From CAYMCQ01 sp964389025 (GTDB taxonomy: Bacteria > Verrucomicrobiota > Verrucomicrobiia > Limisphaerales > CAYMCQ01), in assembly GCA_964389025.1 (NCBI GenBank), contig CAYMCQ010000026.1, forward strand, positions 1 through 45,660: a DNA stretch of 45,660 nucleotides. Reading direction: 5' to 3'. Below, in pieces: positions 30,272-38,508 of this stretch; position 1 is the stretch's first letter; every line of letters begins with the position of its first letter. Under the pieces are notes generated by a model, which worked only from the letters and a program-made list of their open reading frames with translations, was not told the origin of the DNA and ran no database searches. A program made the translations under genes and the position numbers.

Positions 30272-32581
30272 CTACGGACCTGTTTGCGCAAGTTTTTGCC
30301 CGACGATTTCGAAAGGGATGGCCGGCAGTGAACCAGCCATCGTGCGGCGTTGGGCGGGTTGCTGCTTTTGTTTCCCGGCCGGCCCGAAATTCCGCGCCGC
30401 GAAGATGTTCACGACCAGATTGCCCTTCAATCCCGGCTTCACTTTTTCGGCGTCGGCCCGGAAGATAATCTCCGCGCCTTCGTCGGTCGGCGACACTTTG
30501 CTGATGGCAACTCCATCCGGCGGCTCGTTCAGTTCAAGTTGGAAACGGTCTTCGATCGAGCCTGAAGGTGAAACAATTCGGATTTGCGCCGTTCCGCCTG
30601 CGGGAATTTTCACAGGCATCTCGCCGGAAATTTTCACCGGCGACTTGAATGCCCACCGCCCTGAGACGGCGACCAACATTTCTTTCGCCGGCACGAGATG
30701 CCGATATGCGAACGCCTGCATCATGTCGTCCGCAGGCAAGGCGGGACGGAAAACTGCCGCGCCGCGAATGATTGCTCGGCCTTCGAGGACGAGGCGCGCG
30801 GGCGCATTCAATGGTTTCGGCGGCGCTGTCAATGTGAGTTGGATGCGGTCCTGGTTTGCAGGAATGACGCCGCCGTCCAGCTTGAAACCGTTTGGCGCAT
30901 CCTTGAGTTCGAGCGTGATTTCATTCGTGAACCCGTCTTTCCGCAACGCAAAAACCGTGAACGGCACGCTGACTCCGGCGCGCGCATTGATGCTCGACGG
31001 CGCCGCGCGCAACTCAAAATCAGGCCGCGGTGGACTGATGCGCAAGCGGTAGGCGTATTCCTCGCCGCCTTTCCGTTGCGCGTCGCCAAGATGGATGCAG
31101 TAAACACCATCCGATGGCAACGTGGCGCGAAGATAGGAGTCCGCGTGATGCGTGTTCAGGCCGGAGCCTTTGTCTTCGAGATCGTCATTGAAGGCGAGTT
31201 GCCTGCCGGTTGCGTCAGTCAGCTTGAGCACTGAATCCAGCGGAGAATCCAGACGGCGCGCATGAACTTCCGCGACCAGTTCATCACCCGCGCGGCCTTC
31301 GAGACGGAACACGTCCCAGTCGCCGGGCGGGTCAATGCGTCCGTTCACGATCACAGGAGCTGCAATACTCTGTGCGCTGGAAATAGAATTATTTGATTCG
31401 CTTTCAAAACGTTCCGGAAGCGTGTCCACGGCGAAAGGAATGTGATTGAAAATCAATCCGTTGTTGCCCGCGGGAATTGGGAACGTTCCGATGTCTTTCA
31501 CGTTCAGCGAGAGAGTGTTCGTGGAAAGATTCCAACCTTTCTGCTCGACAGTCGTTCGAGAGTCGGCCTTCGCACCCAGCGGGAAAATACCCGTCACAAA
31601 CGGGAGTTCTCCAAGCGCGACGCGATAAACAAAATCTTCCCGCCCACGGTAGATCGCATCCTTAATTTCAATGATGTATTCGCCGTCCTTGGGAATTTCA
31701 AAATGAATCACGGGATCGGGATGGAAACGAAAGTCGTCGTCATACGCCAGTTCCCGCCCTTTCGAATCATAAAGCGCGAGCGTCGCTTGGAACCAGCCCG
31801 GCACAGCGTCAGGCAGATACGGAATCAATTCCCGCGCGCTCACGATGGCGACCAGTTGCTGTCCCTTTCGCGCTGTGAAACGAAACCGGTCCGCTTGGCC
31901 GGGCATGATTTGTCCGTTCACGACGGCTGGCACCGTGACACGCATCTCGGGTTTCGCTGAAGTATTCTTCGCCGGCTCGCCGAGCTGTTGCCTGAATCGG
32001 TCCAGGTCTGCGTTGGGCGCTTTCGCCGCTTGCGCGGAGAACTCCGGCAGTTTCCCGACGCAAAACAGAAGCGGATTCGACAACCCATTTGGCGTGGCCA
32101 GCCGGATTTCGCGCCCGCCCGGTTCAGCATCCGCGGTCACCGTGACTTGGAGCGTCACGGTTTCGGCGATGGCCGGGTTGCCCTGCCGGTTCGGCGCGCT
32201 CTTGAGAATTTTGCTCCTGATTTCTGCGATCCTCTTTTCGTCGGCGGCAGTCCAGACGTCTGTGGAGCGTTGCGACTTGCGCGCCGTTGCCCGTCTTTTT
32301 TCCTGCAACGCGCGCAGTTCATCTCTCACTTCGTTGAATTCCTTTTGCGTCATCGGGCGGTTGTATTCAACCACCTTCGCTTGAACGCCGCTGCCTGAAA
32401 CATAAGCGTCGCTTGCTCCGCCAAGGCGTTGCCCGCCCACGACCACTTGAAATGTCGCGCCCTGTCGGCCACCAGCCGGATAAACGTAACCAATGTGTGG
32501 CACGAACTCCTGCGCTCGAATGGCGGGCAGCAACGCGAACAAAATCGCGAATCCAGAAATTGCGTGTGGGTAGAACTTCAT
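30272..32581 (-). CDS. Secreted PPC-domain (pre-peptidase C-terminal) protein
   Basis: The product is 769 residues. The signal peptide is about 1-23 (cleavage near IRAQEF). An N-terminal IPT/TIG-like domain (IGYVYPAGGRQGATFQVVVGG) is followed by a helical charged insert of about 50 residues. At least two PPC-type beta-sandwiches follow, at about 215-330 (GQIMPGQADRFRFTARKGQQ, DDFRFHPDPV) and 405-520 (GRIDPPGDWDVFRLEGRAGDE, LPSDGVYCIHLGD). Ig-like C-terminal domains complete it. No catalytic domain is present. Genes of this build almost always accompany DUF1501 and DUF1549/DUF1553 genes in Planctomycetes and Verrucomicrobia, as here (eight bases downstream of DUF1501). It is probably a periplasmic or surface scaffold for that system, whose role is unproven. 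Confidence 0.85.
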   Translation of the reverse strand: MKFYPHAISGFAILFALLPAIRAQEFVPHIGYVYPAGGRQGATFQVVVGGQRLGGASDAYVSGSGVQAKVVEYNRPMTQKEFNEVRDELRALQEKRRATARKSQRSTDVWTAADEKRIAEIRSKILKSAPNRQGNPAIAETVTLQVTVTADAEPGGREIRLATPNGLSNPLLFCVGKLPEFSAQAAKAPNADLDRFRQQLGEPAKNTSAKPEMRVTVPAVVNGQIMPGQADRFRFTARKGQQLVAIVSARELIPYLPDAVPGWFQATLALYDSKGRELAYDDDFRFHPDPVIHFEIPKDGEYIIEIKDAIYRGREDFVYRVALGELPFVTGIFPLGAKADSRTTVEQKGWNLSTNTLSLNVKDIGTFPIPAGNNGLIFNHIPFAVDTLPERFESESNNSISSAQSIAAPVIVNGRIDPPGDWDVFRLEGRAGDELVAEVHARRLDSPLDSVLKLTDATGRQLAFNDDLEDKGSGLNTHHADSYLRATLPSDGVYCIHLGDAQRKGGEEYAYRLRISPPRPDFELRAAPSSINARAGVSVPFTVFALRKDGFTNEITLELKDAPNGFKLDGGVIPANQDRIQLTLTAPPKPLNAPARLVLEGRAIIRGAAVFRPALPADDMMQAFAYRHLVPAKEMLVAVSGRWAFKSPVKISGEMPVKIPAGGTAQIRIVSPSGSIEDRFQLELNEPPDGVAISKVSPTDEGAEIIFRADAEKVKPGLKGNLVVNIFAARNFGPAGKQKQQPAQRRTMAGSLPAIPFEIVGQKLAQTGP

Positions 32582-32589
32582 GGCGCGGC

Positions 32590-33978
32590 TTACATGATTT
32601 CTTTCAATCGCCCCGCCGTTTTCACGCCATCGGCTGAAGCGGGCATGACACGAACGTCCAGGCCTTGCGGATGCGGCAGTTTCGCTTCGGAATCAATGCC
32701 CATCAGCTCATACATGCTGGCGATCAAATCCGCCGGATATACCGCGCGCGCTTTCAATTCTTCACCTTTCGCATCCGATGCGCCAATCACCTGGCCTCCT
32801 TTGAATCCACCACCGGCGACGACTGCGGAAAAAACTTTTCCCCAATGTCCGCGTCCTCCGTTCCACGGTGCTTCCCATTGCACTTTTGGCGTGCGGCCAA
32901 ATTCTCCGCTCCACCAGACGATGGTGCTGTCCAGCAGGCCGCGTTGTTTCAAATCGTCCAGCAACGTAGCAAGCCCCTTGTCCATCTCCGGCAGTTTGCG
33001 GCGCATCGTTTCGAAGTGTTGCTTGTGCGTGTCCCAGCCCTTGTAGTTGATCGTGACGTAGGGCACGCTTTTTTCGACAAGCCGTCGCGCCATCAAACAG
33101 GATTGTCCAAATGTGTTTCGGCCATAGCGGTCGCGCAACTCGGCCTTCTCTTGCGACAAATCAAACAACTTGCCGGCGTCGCCGAGAATCAACTCGTATG
33201 CCTGATCTTCGGATTGATACAGCGCCTTCAGCGACGCGTCTCCCGGCATCGCGCGGCCAAGCGTGTTCAACTTGTGCAACAAATCGCGCCGAGCTTTTTG
33301 GCGCTGGTCAGTAATTCCTTGCGCGACGATGCCTTCCACGTTGAACCGATTCGCCGCCGGGTCGCCGCCCGTCGCGAACGGTTTGTGGCGCGAGCCAAGA
33401 AATCCCGCTTCCGAAAACCTTCCCTGCGGTTCGGTCAACACGATATAGGGCGGGATCAATCCCGTGTATCCCGCGTCGTAGCCTTTGAAAAGCGACGTAA
33501 CCGCGCCGACGCACGGAAAAACTTCGCGTCCGCCGGAAGCGCGGCCTGTCTGCACCCAGTATGACGCCGTCTCATGCGCGAAATTGCCGTGCGTCATCCC
33601 GCGAATGATCGAATATTTGTCCGCCTGCTGCGCTAGGAGAGGCAACAACTCGCCGATTTGAATTCCGTCCACGTTCGTCGCGATGGCTTTGGCGAGCGCT
33701 CCGCAGTAATCATATCCGGCGTCCGGTTTCGGATCGAACGTATCAATGTGACACGGGCCACCCCACATCCAGATTTGAATGACGGATTTTGCCTTGGCTG
33801 GACGCGTGGCGGCCAACGCCTGCAAACCCCAGCCGTTCGCCAACAGCAGTCCAGCCGTCCCAAAAAGACAACGCCGCATCGCTTCGCGGCGCGACAGCGG
33901 CAAGCTGCCCAGGCTTGACATCACTCGCGCTGAATCGCGGTTCAGCGAGCGTTCGATTGAAATATGTTTCGTGCTCAT
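32590..33978 (-). CDS. DUF1501 protein (sulfatase/phosphatase-like fold) with Tat leader
   Basis: This 462-residue protein carries a twin-arginine leader a little inside the N-terminus (LSRREAMRRCLFGTAGLLLA, about 28-48). The DUF1501 body follows: KSVIQIWMWGGPCHIDTFDPKP near 64-85 (an alkaline phosphatase/sulfatase-like metal site), GMTHGNFAHETASYWVQTG, and the hallmark VWWSGEFGRTP at about 360-370, then GRGHWGKVFSAVVAGGG. The family has no proven reaction. Arylsulfatase-like chemistry is often guessed from the fold. Start codon choice is uncertain (33978 or an internal ATG at 33918). It lies 14 bases after the DUF1549 gene and 8 before the PPC gene. Confidence 0.9.
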   Translation of the reverse strand: MSTKHISIERSLNRDSARVMSSLGSLPLSRREAMRRCLFGTAGLLLANGWGLQALAATRPAKAKSVIQIWMWGGPCHIDTFDPKPDAGYDYCGALAKAIATNVDGIQIGELLPLLAQQADKYSIIRGMTHGNFAHETASYWVQTGRASGGREVFPCVGAVTSLFKGYDAGYTGLIPPYIVLTEPQGRFSEAGFLGSRHKPFATGGDPAANRFNVEGIVAQGITDQRQKARRDLLHKLNTLGRAMPGDASLKALYQSEDQAYELILGDAGKLFDLSQEKAELRDRYGRNTFGQSCLMARRLVEKSVPYVTINYKGWDTHKQHFETMRRKLPEMDKGLATLLDDLKQRGLLDSTIVWWSGEFGRTPKVQWEAPWNGGRGHWGKVFSAVVAGGGFKGGQVIGASDAKGEELKARAVYPADLIASMYELMGIDSEAKLPHPQGLDVRVMPASADGVKTAGRLKEIM

Positions 33979-33992
33979 GGTTCGTTTTTGTT

Positions 33993-35558
33993 TCAGTGGC
34001 GATAAAGAAATTCCGCGCTGTTAATCAAAGCCCACGCAAGGTCAACGGCGGCGGCGCGCTGTTGCGCGGACTGAAAGTGGGCGGAAACAATTTTCAGTTC
34101 TTCGTCCGTCGGATAACGCGACAGGATTCCCAAATACATTCCGGCAGCAACCTCGTTTGGCGCCTTTTTCGAGTCGCTCTGGTATTCGATCATGCGACTC
34201 CGCTCGATCTTGTTGAGAATGTGACTCGAATTCAGAAGGTGCAGTTTCTGCGCGGCGCTTGGGCGATTGTTGCGCTCCGATTCCAAACCCGTGTCGCGCG
34301 GTGGGCGGCCAAACAGTTCGAGAAACGAGCTGGTGATGCTCCCGTCTGGCAACGCAATCGAACGCTGGTCTTCTGGAATGAAAGTGAACGGTTCGGGGAT
34401 CGGGCTGGAATATTTTTCCGTCGCGCCCGTGATTTGGTTGACCGCGTCAATCAACACTTCGGCTTCAAGTCGGCGCACCGGGTAACGTGCGAAGTTGGCT
34501 GCAGCTTGAGGCTTGTCGTCCCCGGCAATCGAGGAGAGTTGATAAGTTTGCGAGTTGAGAATCAGCCGGTAGAGATGCTTGAGGTCGTAGTGCGATGAAA
34601 CGAGTTCATTCTCAAGGAAACCAAGCAGTTCGTGATTGCCCGGCGGATTGTCGGGGCGAATGTCGTCCGATTCGTGAATGATGCCGCGCCCGAGTAGCCA
34701 TGACCAAATGCGGTTCGCGATGTTGCGCGTGAACCACGGATTCTTCGGGTCAATCAACCAATCCGCGAAAACGTCGCGCGGGTCTTTGTCCGGGGACAAG
34801 CTGGCCGGTTTTCCATCCGGGAACATTGCCGCGCGCCAAAGGGTGTTCGTCGCTTTGCCTGGATCGAAGAAAAGGATTTCCTCCTTCCACTCCGCCGTCT
34901 GCTTGTAACCGACCTGCGAGAAAAACGCCGCCATGCCGGCCAACTGGTTTGTCGGCCACATTTCCGCGCGGGTGCCCATGAATGTCAGCGCGACCGTTTG
35001 CGCGATGCCTGCTGGCTCGCGGTTCTGCATCGCGCGGTAAAAGTTGACCGGCGGTTCGCGGAAATTGCTGCCGCTCGCGGTGAGCATCTCGCGCACGAAC
35101 TGGTCGTAAGGTTTGTTCTCCTTGATCGCAGTCCGAATCCAGCGGTGATACGCCTGCGCCGCGTTCGGCCAAAGGTTGATCGGGAATTCCGCCTTGACCC
35201 GCAGCAGGTCGCACCACTTCATTGCCCAGTAATCCGCATACTCATCGCGCTCCAGGAGACGATCAACCAAGGTGGCGCGCTTGTTTGGATCGCCATTCAG
35301 CAGAAATTCCTTCGCCTCATATGCCGTCGGCAGCGTGCCAATGGCGTCGAGATAAACGCGCCGGACAAAAACCGCATCCGAACACACGTTCGCTGGCTGG
35401 ATGCCGAGTCTTTTCAACCGCGTGAAAACGAGTTCATCTATTTTGTTGCGGGGCGATGGCTCAGTCTGAATTTCGTAAGGAGCTGCCGCTGTGGCTGGAG
35501 TCGCGCGTCCTGCTAACTGTGTGAGCAGCGCCGCCATCAAAATCAAAAATGTTTTCAT
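33993..35558 (-). CDS. DUF1549/DUF1553 protein, short form without cytochrome domain
   Basis: The product is 521 residues. A signal peptide is present (about 1-25). The DUF1549 region runs from IDELVFTRLKRLGIQPA, through FVRRVYLDAIGTLPTAYEAKEFL to YADYWAMKWCDLLRVKAE. The DUF1553 region runs from about 275 (WFTRNIANRIWSWLLGRGI, HYDLKHLYRLILNSQTYQLS) to the end WALINSAEFLYRH. Larger relatives begin with a cytochrome c-type CxxCH domain and carry a LamG insert; both are absent here. Function is unproven. It is co-conserved with DUF1501 proteins. Its ATG overlaps the upstream RidA-like stop by four bases, tying the two together. Confidence 0.9.
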   Translation of the reverse strand: MKTFLILMAALLTQLAGRATPATAAAPYEIQTEPSPRNKIDELVFTRLKRLGIQPANVCSDAVFVRRVYLDAIGTLPTAYEAKEFLLNGDPNKRATLVDRLLERDEYADYWAMKWCDLLRVKAEFPINLWPNAAQAYHRWIRTAIKENKPYDQFVREMLTASGSNFREPPVNFYRAMQNREPAGIAQTVALTFMGTRAEMWPTNQLAGMAAFFSQVGYKQTAEWKEEILFFDPGKATNTLWRAAMFPDGKPASLSPDKDPRDVFADWLIDPKNPWFTRNIANRIWSWLLGRGIIHESDDIRPDNPPGNHELLGFLENELVSSHYDLKHLYRLILNSQTYQLSSIAGDDKPQAAANFARYPVRRLEAEVLIDAVNQITGATEKYSSPIPEPFTFIPEDQRSIALPDGSITSSFLELFGRPPRDTGLESERNNRPSAAQKLHLLNSSHILNKIERSRMIEYQSDSKKAPNEVAAGMYLGILSRYPTDEELKIVSAHFQSAQQRAAAVDLAWALINSAEFLYRH

Positions 35559-36886
35559 GGCGCAAGACGTGAGAAAGCCACCCCCTCAATTTCGACGAGC
35601 AACTCTGGGCGACAGATGTCGGCCGTGACGTAAACTGCCGGCACCGGGCCAAATCGCCGCTCACAAATGCTTCGGCACTTCACCAAGTCTTCCGGTCGTT
35701 TTAGGTAAACGCGGATTTTCGCCAGGTCTCTCAACGTCGCACCCGCCCCGCGAATGTCATGTTGCGCGAAATTTTCAGGCGCAATCAGCCGTTCGATATT
35801 GTCAATCGTTTGCTCCGTCTGCGCTTCGACATCGCCGGCATGACGGCTTTCCGAGTTCACGATGCTCGCTGTGCCCGAAATCCACGTTGACACGTAATTG
35901 CCGGCCACAAGCGCCATGCCTCTGGAAAACTTCGGGCTTTCCCGGGAATATTTTGCATCGTAATCATACGCCGAAGTCTGGCATGGATTTTCAAGCGGCA
36001 ACAGAAACACGTCCGCGCGCTTCGTTTCAAGAGCGATGCAGCTCATCCGCAATCCATCGCCGCGAATCCCAATTCCCGTGCTCGCCGGGTAAACGCTGTG
36101 CGCGCCATTTCGCAGCGGCAATGCCCTGCCGAATCTGATGCCGTTGAAAAAATACGTCCGCGCGCGATTCAACTCTTGATAACGCGAGCCGTTTTTCTCG
36201 GGCTCCGTGATTCCGCCGAGATGCAGCCATGTGCGAACCACGTGCTCGAAGCTGCTCCCAGCCCGTTCCAATAATGCTCGCATCTGATCAAAGCCATGAA
36301 TCGCGGACTCATAAGTGCCCCGCGTTCCATCCGGCGAAAAAACTCCGCGGCAATAAACCCATCGTATGCCGTTGTAGTTGACAGCGAGCGCATCGTGACC
36401 GAACCGCTCCAACTCAATTCCTTCGCCGCCGATGGCCCATGCCTCCACTGCCAAAGCTGCGCCGCAGCAAGGCGGTTGTATCACGAAGTTTGTCAACGGC
36501 GCTTTGGAGCCAAAATGATCGGCTAATACGCGTTCGCAGTCCGCTTGGTCGCGTTCGTCGCGAAGGAAAACTGTTTGAGTGGTTACTACTGCCACCGGGT
36601 GCCGTTTCCCCAGCAGCGCCTGCATGATCTCCAAAACTTGTTGAGCTTGCTCCTGAAAACTGCCTCGGCTGTGCGGGGTAATCATCACCACCATTCGCTT
36701 GGCGGCAGCCAAATCAAGCGTGGAGTAGCGTGCGTCAACGAGCCTTCTGGCATTCCGCGAAGGAATTCGCAGGGAATCAGTCAGCAACAAGAAATCCTTT
36801 TCACGCAAACAGGTTGTCTTGCGTTTGCGCGCAGCGATTGCATTTCGAGTTAGTAAGTCGAGACTTGGCAATGTTAATAACACCAA
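35555..36886 (-). CDS. RidA/chorismatase-like double-domain protein
   Basis: The frame is 443 codons. The C-terminal 130 residues are RidA/YjgF-like (QTEQTIDNIERLIAPENF, LRDLAKIRVYLKRPEDL, PAVYVTADICRPELLVEIEGVA). The middle part (GVFSPDGTRGTYESAIHGFDQM, RTYFFNGIRFG, HSVYPASTGIGIRGDGL) resembles the N-terminal pseudo-domain of FkbO/Hyg5-type chorismatases. RidA proteins deaminate reactive enamines and chorismatases act on chorismate; which applies is not decidable here. No ATG precedes residue 65: the frame starts with TTG at 36886 or GTG at 36883, and the conserved part begins only near residue 50. The real start is therefore uncertain. It heads the DUF1549-DUF1501-PPC run. Confidence 0.72.
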   Translation of the reverse strand: MVLLTLPSLDLLTRNAIAARKRKTTCLREKDFLLLTDSLRIPSRNARRLVDARYSTLDLAAAKRMVVMITPHSRGSFQEQAQQVLEIMQALLGKRHPVAVVTTQTVFLRDERDQADCERVLADHFGSKAPLTNFVIQPPCCGAALAVEAWAIGGEGIELERFGHDALAVNYNGIRWVYCRGVFSPDGTRGTYESAIHGFDQMRALLERAGSSFEHVVRTWLHLGGITEPEKNGSRYQELNRARTYFFNGIRFGRALPLRNGAHSVYPASTGIGIRGDGLRMSCIALETKRADVFLLPLENPCQTSAYDYDAKYSRESPKFSRGMALVAGNYVSTWISGTASIVNSESRHAGDVEAQTEQTIDNIERLIAPENFAQHDIRGAGATLRDLAKIRVYLKRPEDLVKCRSICERRFGPVPAVYVTADICRPELLVEIEGVAFSRLAP

Positions 36887-37015
36887 TGTGTTTAGCCCTG
36901 TTTCACTGGATGACTAGACGAATGCCAACCAAGGAATAGCATCTTCATTTTTTGCTTTTTCCCTGATTTTTTTTGCTGGCCTGCGTTTTGTAAAACGGAA
37001 ACCCGTCTTGCGACA

Positions 37016-38407
37016 TCAAGACTCGCGCTGCGGTTTCAGCCACTCGTTGTAAGGCGCACGCATGAGCCGCAATTGCAACTTGCGATTGGCCTCGTCGTCA
37101 CGGACGAACTTCTCGGCATCGGGATCGAAAGTGAGCTTCCGTTCCAACCGCGTGGCAATATCACTCACCTGGCAGAGTGTGTCCGCTTGCACAGCTTCTT
37201 CGATTGGACAAACCGTCCGCCCGCGACTCTTGATGCAATCGAGGAAATTCTTCTGGTGATGCGAACTGCGCGGCAACTGGAGTTTGAATGACTCCATCGG
37301 TTCTTCCGCCAGCGAGGCCGGCGACGCGCGCAGGTTGCCGCGTTTGACAACCACCCAGCCGTCCGTGCCTTCAAATGCCGTGCCATGTTCCTGCACAAGG
37401 CCGTAGCGCTCCCGCCACGCCGTGAAGTCGTTCATCGCGTTGACCTTCTTGAATCCGTTCGGTGTCCCGCGGAAATCCATTGTCACGCCGTCGGCGAATT
37501 GGAAATCCACCTGCCACGCTACCGACGTGTTGCAAGCGCCTTCCTGTGGGAAGATCCCTTTGCCTTCGATGCTCATGCGTCCATGAAACATTTTCGGATA
37601 CCCCCACGAGGCGATGTCCAGTGGATGCACCCCCCAGCCGGCGACGAAGCCCAACGCGTAGTCGGTGTTGAACCACCAGGTCTTGCCCACGTCGAGGCAC
37701 TTGTCCGCGGTGTAGGGCGTGAACCGCGCCGGGCCGAGCCAGCGGTCGTAATTGATGTTGTCCGGCACCGGCACGGGCGTTGTCGAACCGCCCGGCTGAC
37801 TGGCCGGCGCCCAGACGTTGATGTGTTTCAATTTCCCGATGCGACCGTTGCGCACGAGCTGACACGCGCGCCAGAATTCGCGGGAAGAACGCTGTTGCGT
37901 GCCGAACTGGAACACGCGTTTATTCTTCTGCACCGCCTGGCGCAACATCTGATCTTCGGCCAGCGACAAGCCCATCGGCTTTTCCAGATAGATGTCCTTC
38001 CCGGCGCGCGCGGCAGTCACGGCCACCGGCACGTGCCAATGGTCCGGCGTGGCGATCAGCACGGCGTCAATGTCCGGGCACGCGAGCAGTTCGCGGAAAT
38101 CGTCGTAAGCCTTGCAGTCGGAATTCTCATAGCGTTTATTGACGGCGGTGCGGGCCAACTCCAGTTGGTCCTGCTTGACGTCGCACACCGCAGCGACCCG
38201 CGCGTCGGCCTGCGACAGAAATCCGCCCATCACGCCCCGTCCCTGCGGCCCGGTGCCAATGACGCCCACCACGATGCGGCTGCCCGGCGCGACCTTGCCG
38301 CCCCAGCCTAGCGCCGACGCCGGAATGATGCTTGGAAACGCGCCGGCCGCGAGCGCGAGCGTGAGGTTGGTTTGAAGGAAACTGCGGCGGGTGAGTTTGG
38401 TGTTCAT
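37016..38407 (-). CDS. Gfo/Idh/MocA-family oxidoreductase with Tat leader
   Basis: This 463-residue enzyme starts MNTKLTRRSFLQTNLTLALA, a twin-arginine signal. Rossmann loop VVGVIGTGPQGRG (about 47-58), VLIATPDHWHVPVAV, and LEKPMGL with the EKP motif are all present. The C-terminal domain has GWGVHPLDIASWG, holding the His/Asp pair, and the tail LRLMRAPYNEWLKP is typical of the exported clade. NAD(P) is probably retained tightly, since these enzymes work outside the cytoplasm. It is the last gene of the sugar operon, 101 bases after the six-hairpin glycosidase, and is likely a second redox step there. Substrate is not known. Confidence 0.93.
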   Translation of the reverse strand: MNTKLTRRSFLQTNLTLALAAGAFPSIIPASALGWGGKVAPGSRIVVGVIGTGPQGRGVMGGFLSQADARVAAVCDVKQDQLELARTAVNKRYENSDCKAYDDFRELLACPDIDAVLIATPDHWHVPVAVTAARAGKDIYLEKPMGLSLAEDQMLRQAVQKNKRVFQFGTQQRSSREFWRACQLVRNGRIGKLKHINVWAPASQPGGSTTPVPVPDNINYDRWLGPARFTPYTADKCLDVGKTWWFNTDYALGFVAGWGVHPLDIASWGYPKMFHGRMSIEGKGIFPQEGACNTSVAWQVDFQFADGVTMDFRGTPNGFKKVNAMNDFTAWRERYGLVQEHGTAFEGTDGWVVVKRGNLRASPASLAEEPMESFKLQLPRSSHHQKNFLDCIKSRGRTVCPIEEAVQADTLCQVSDIATRLERKLTFDPDAEKFVRDDEANRKLQLRLMRAPYNEWLKPQRES

Positions 38408-38508
38408 GGTTATGTTTTTGGTTGACTGTTTGTTCTGAAAAACCTGGCTGGTCCAGCGAGGCTTGCCCGAAGTCCGAACTGTCTAACTTGTCTGGCGCCT
38501 GCGTTCAT

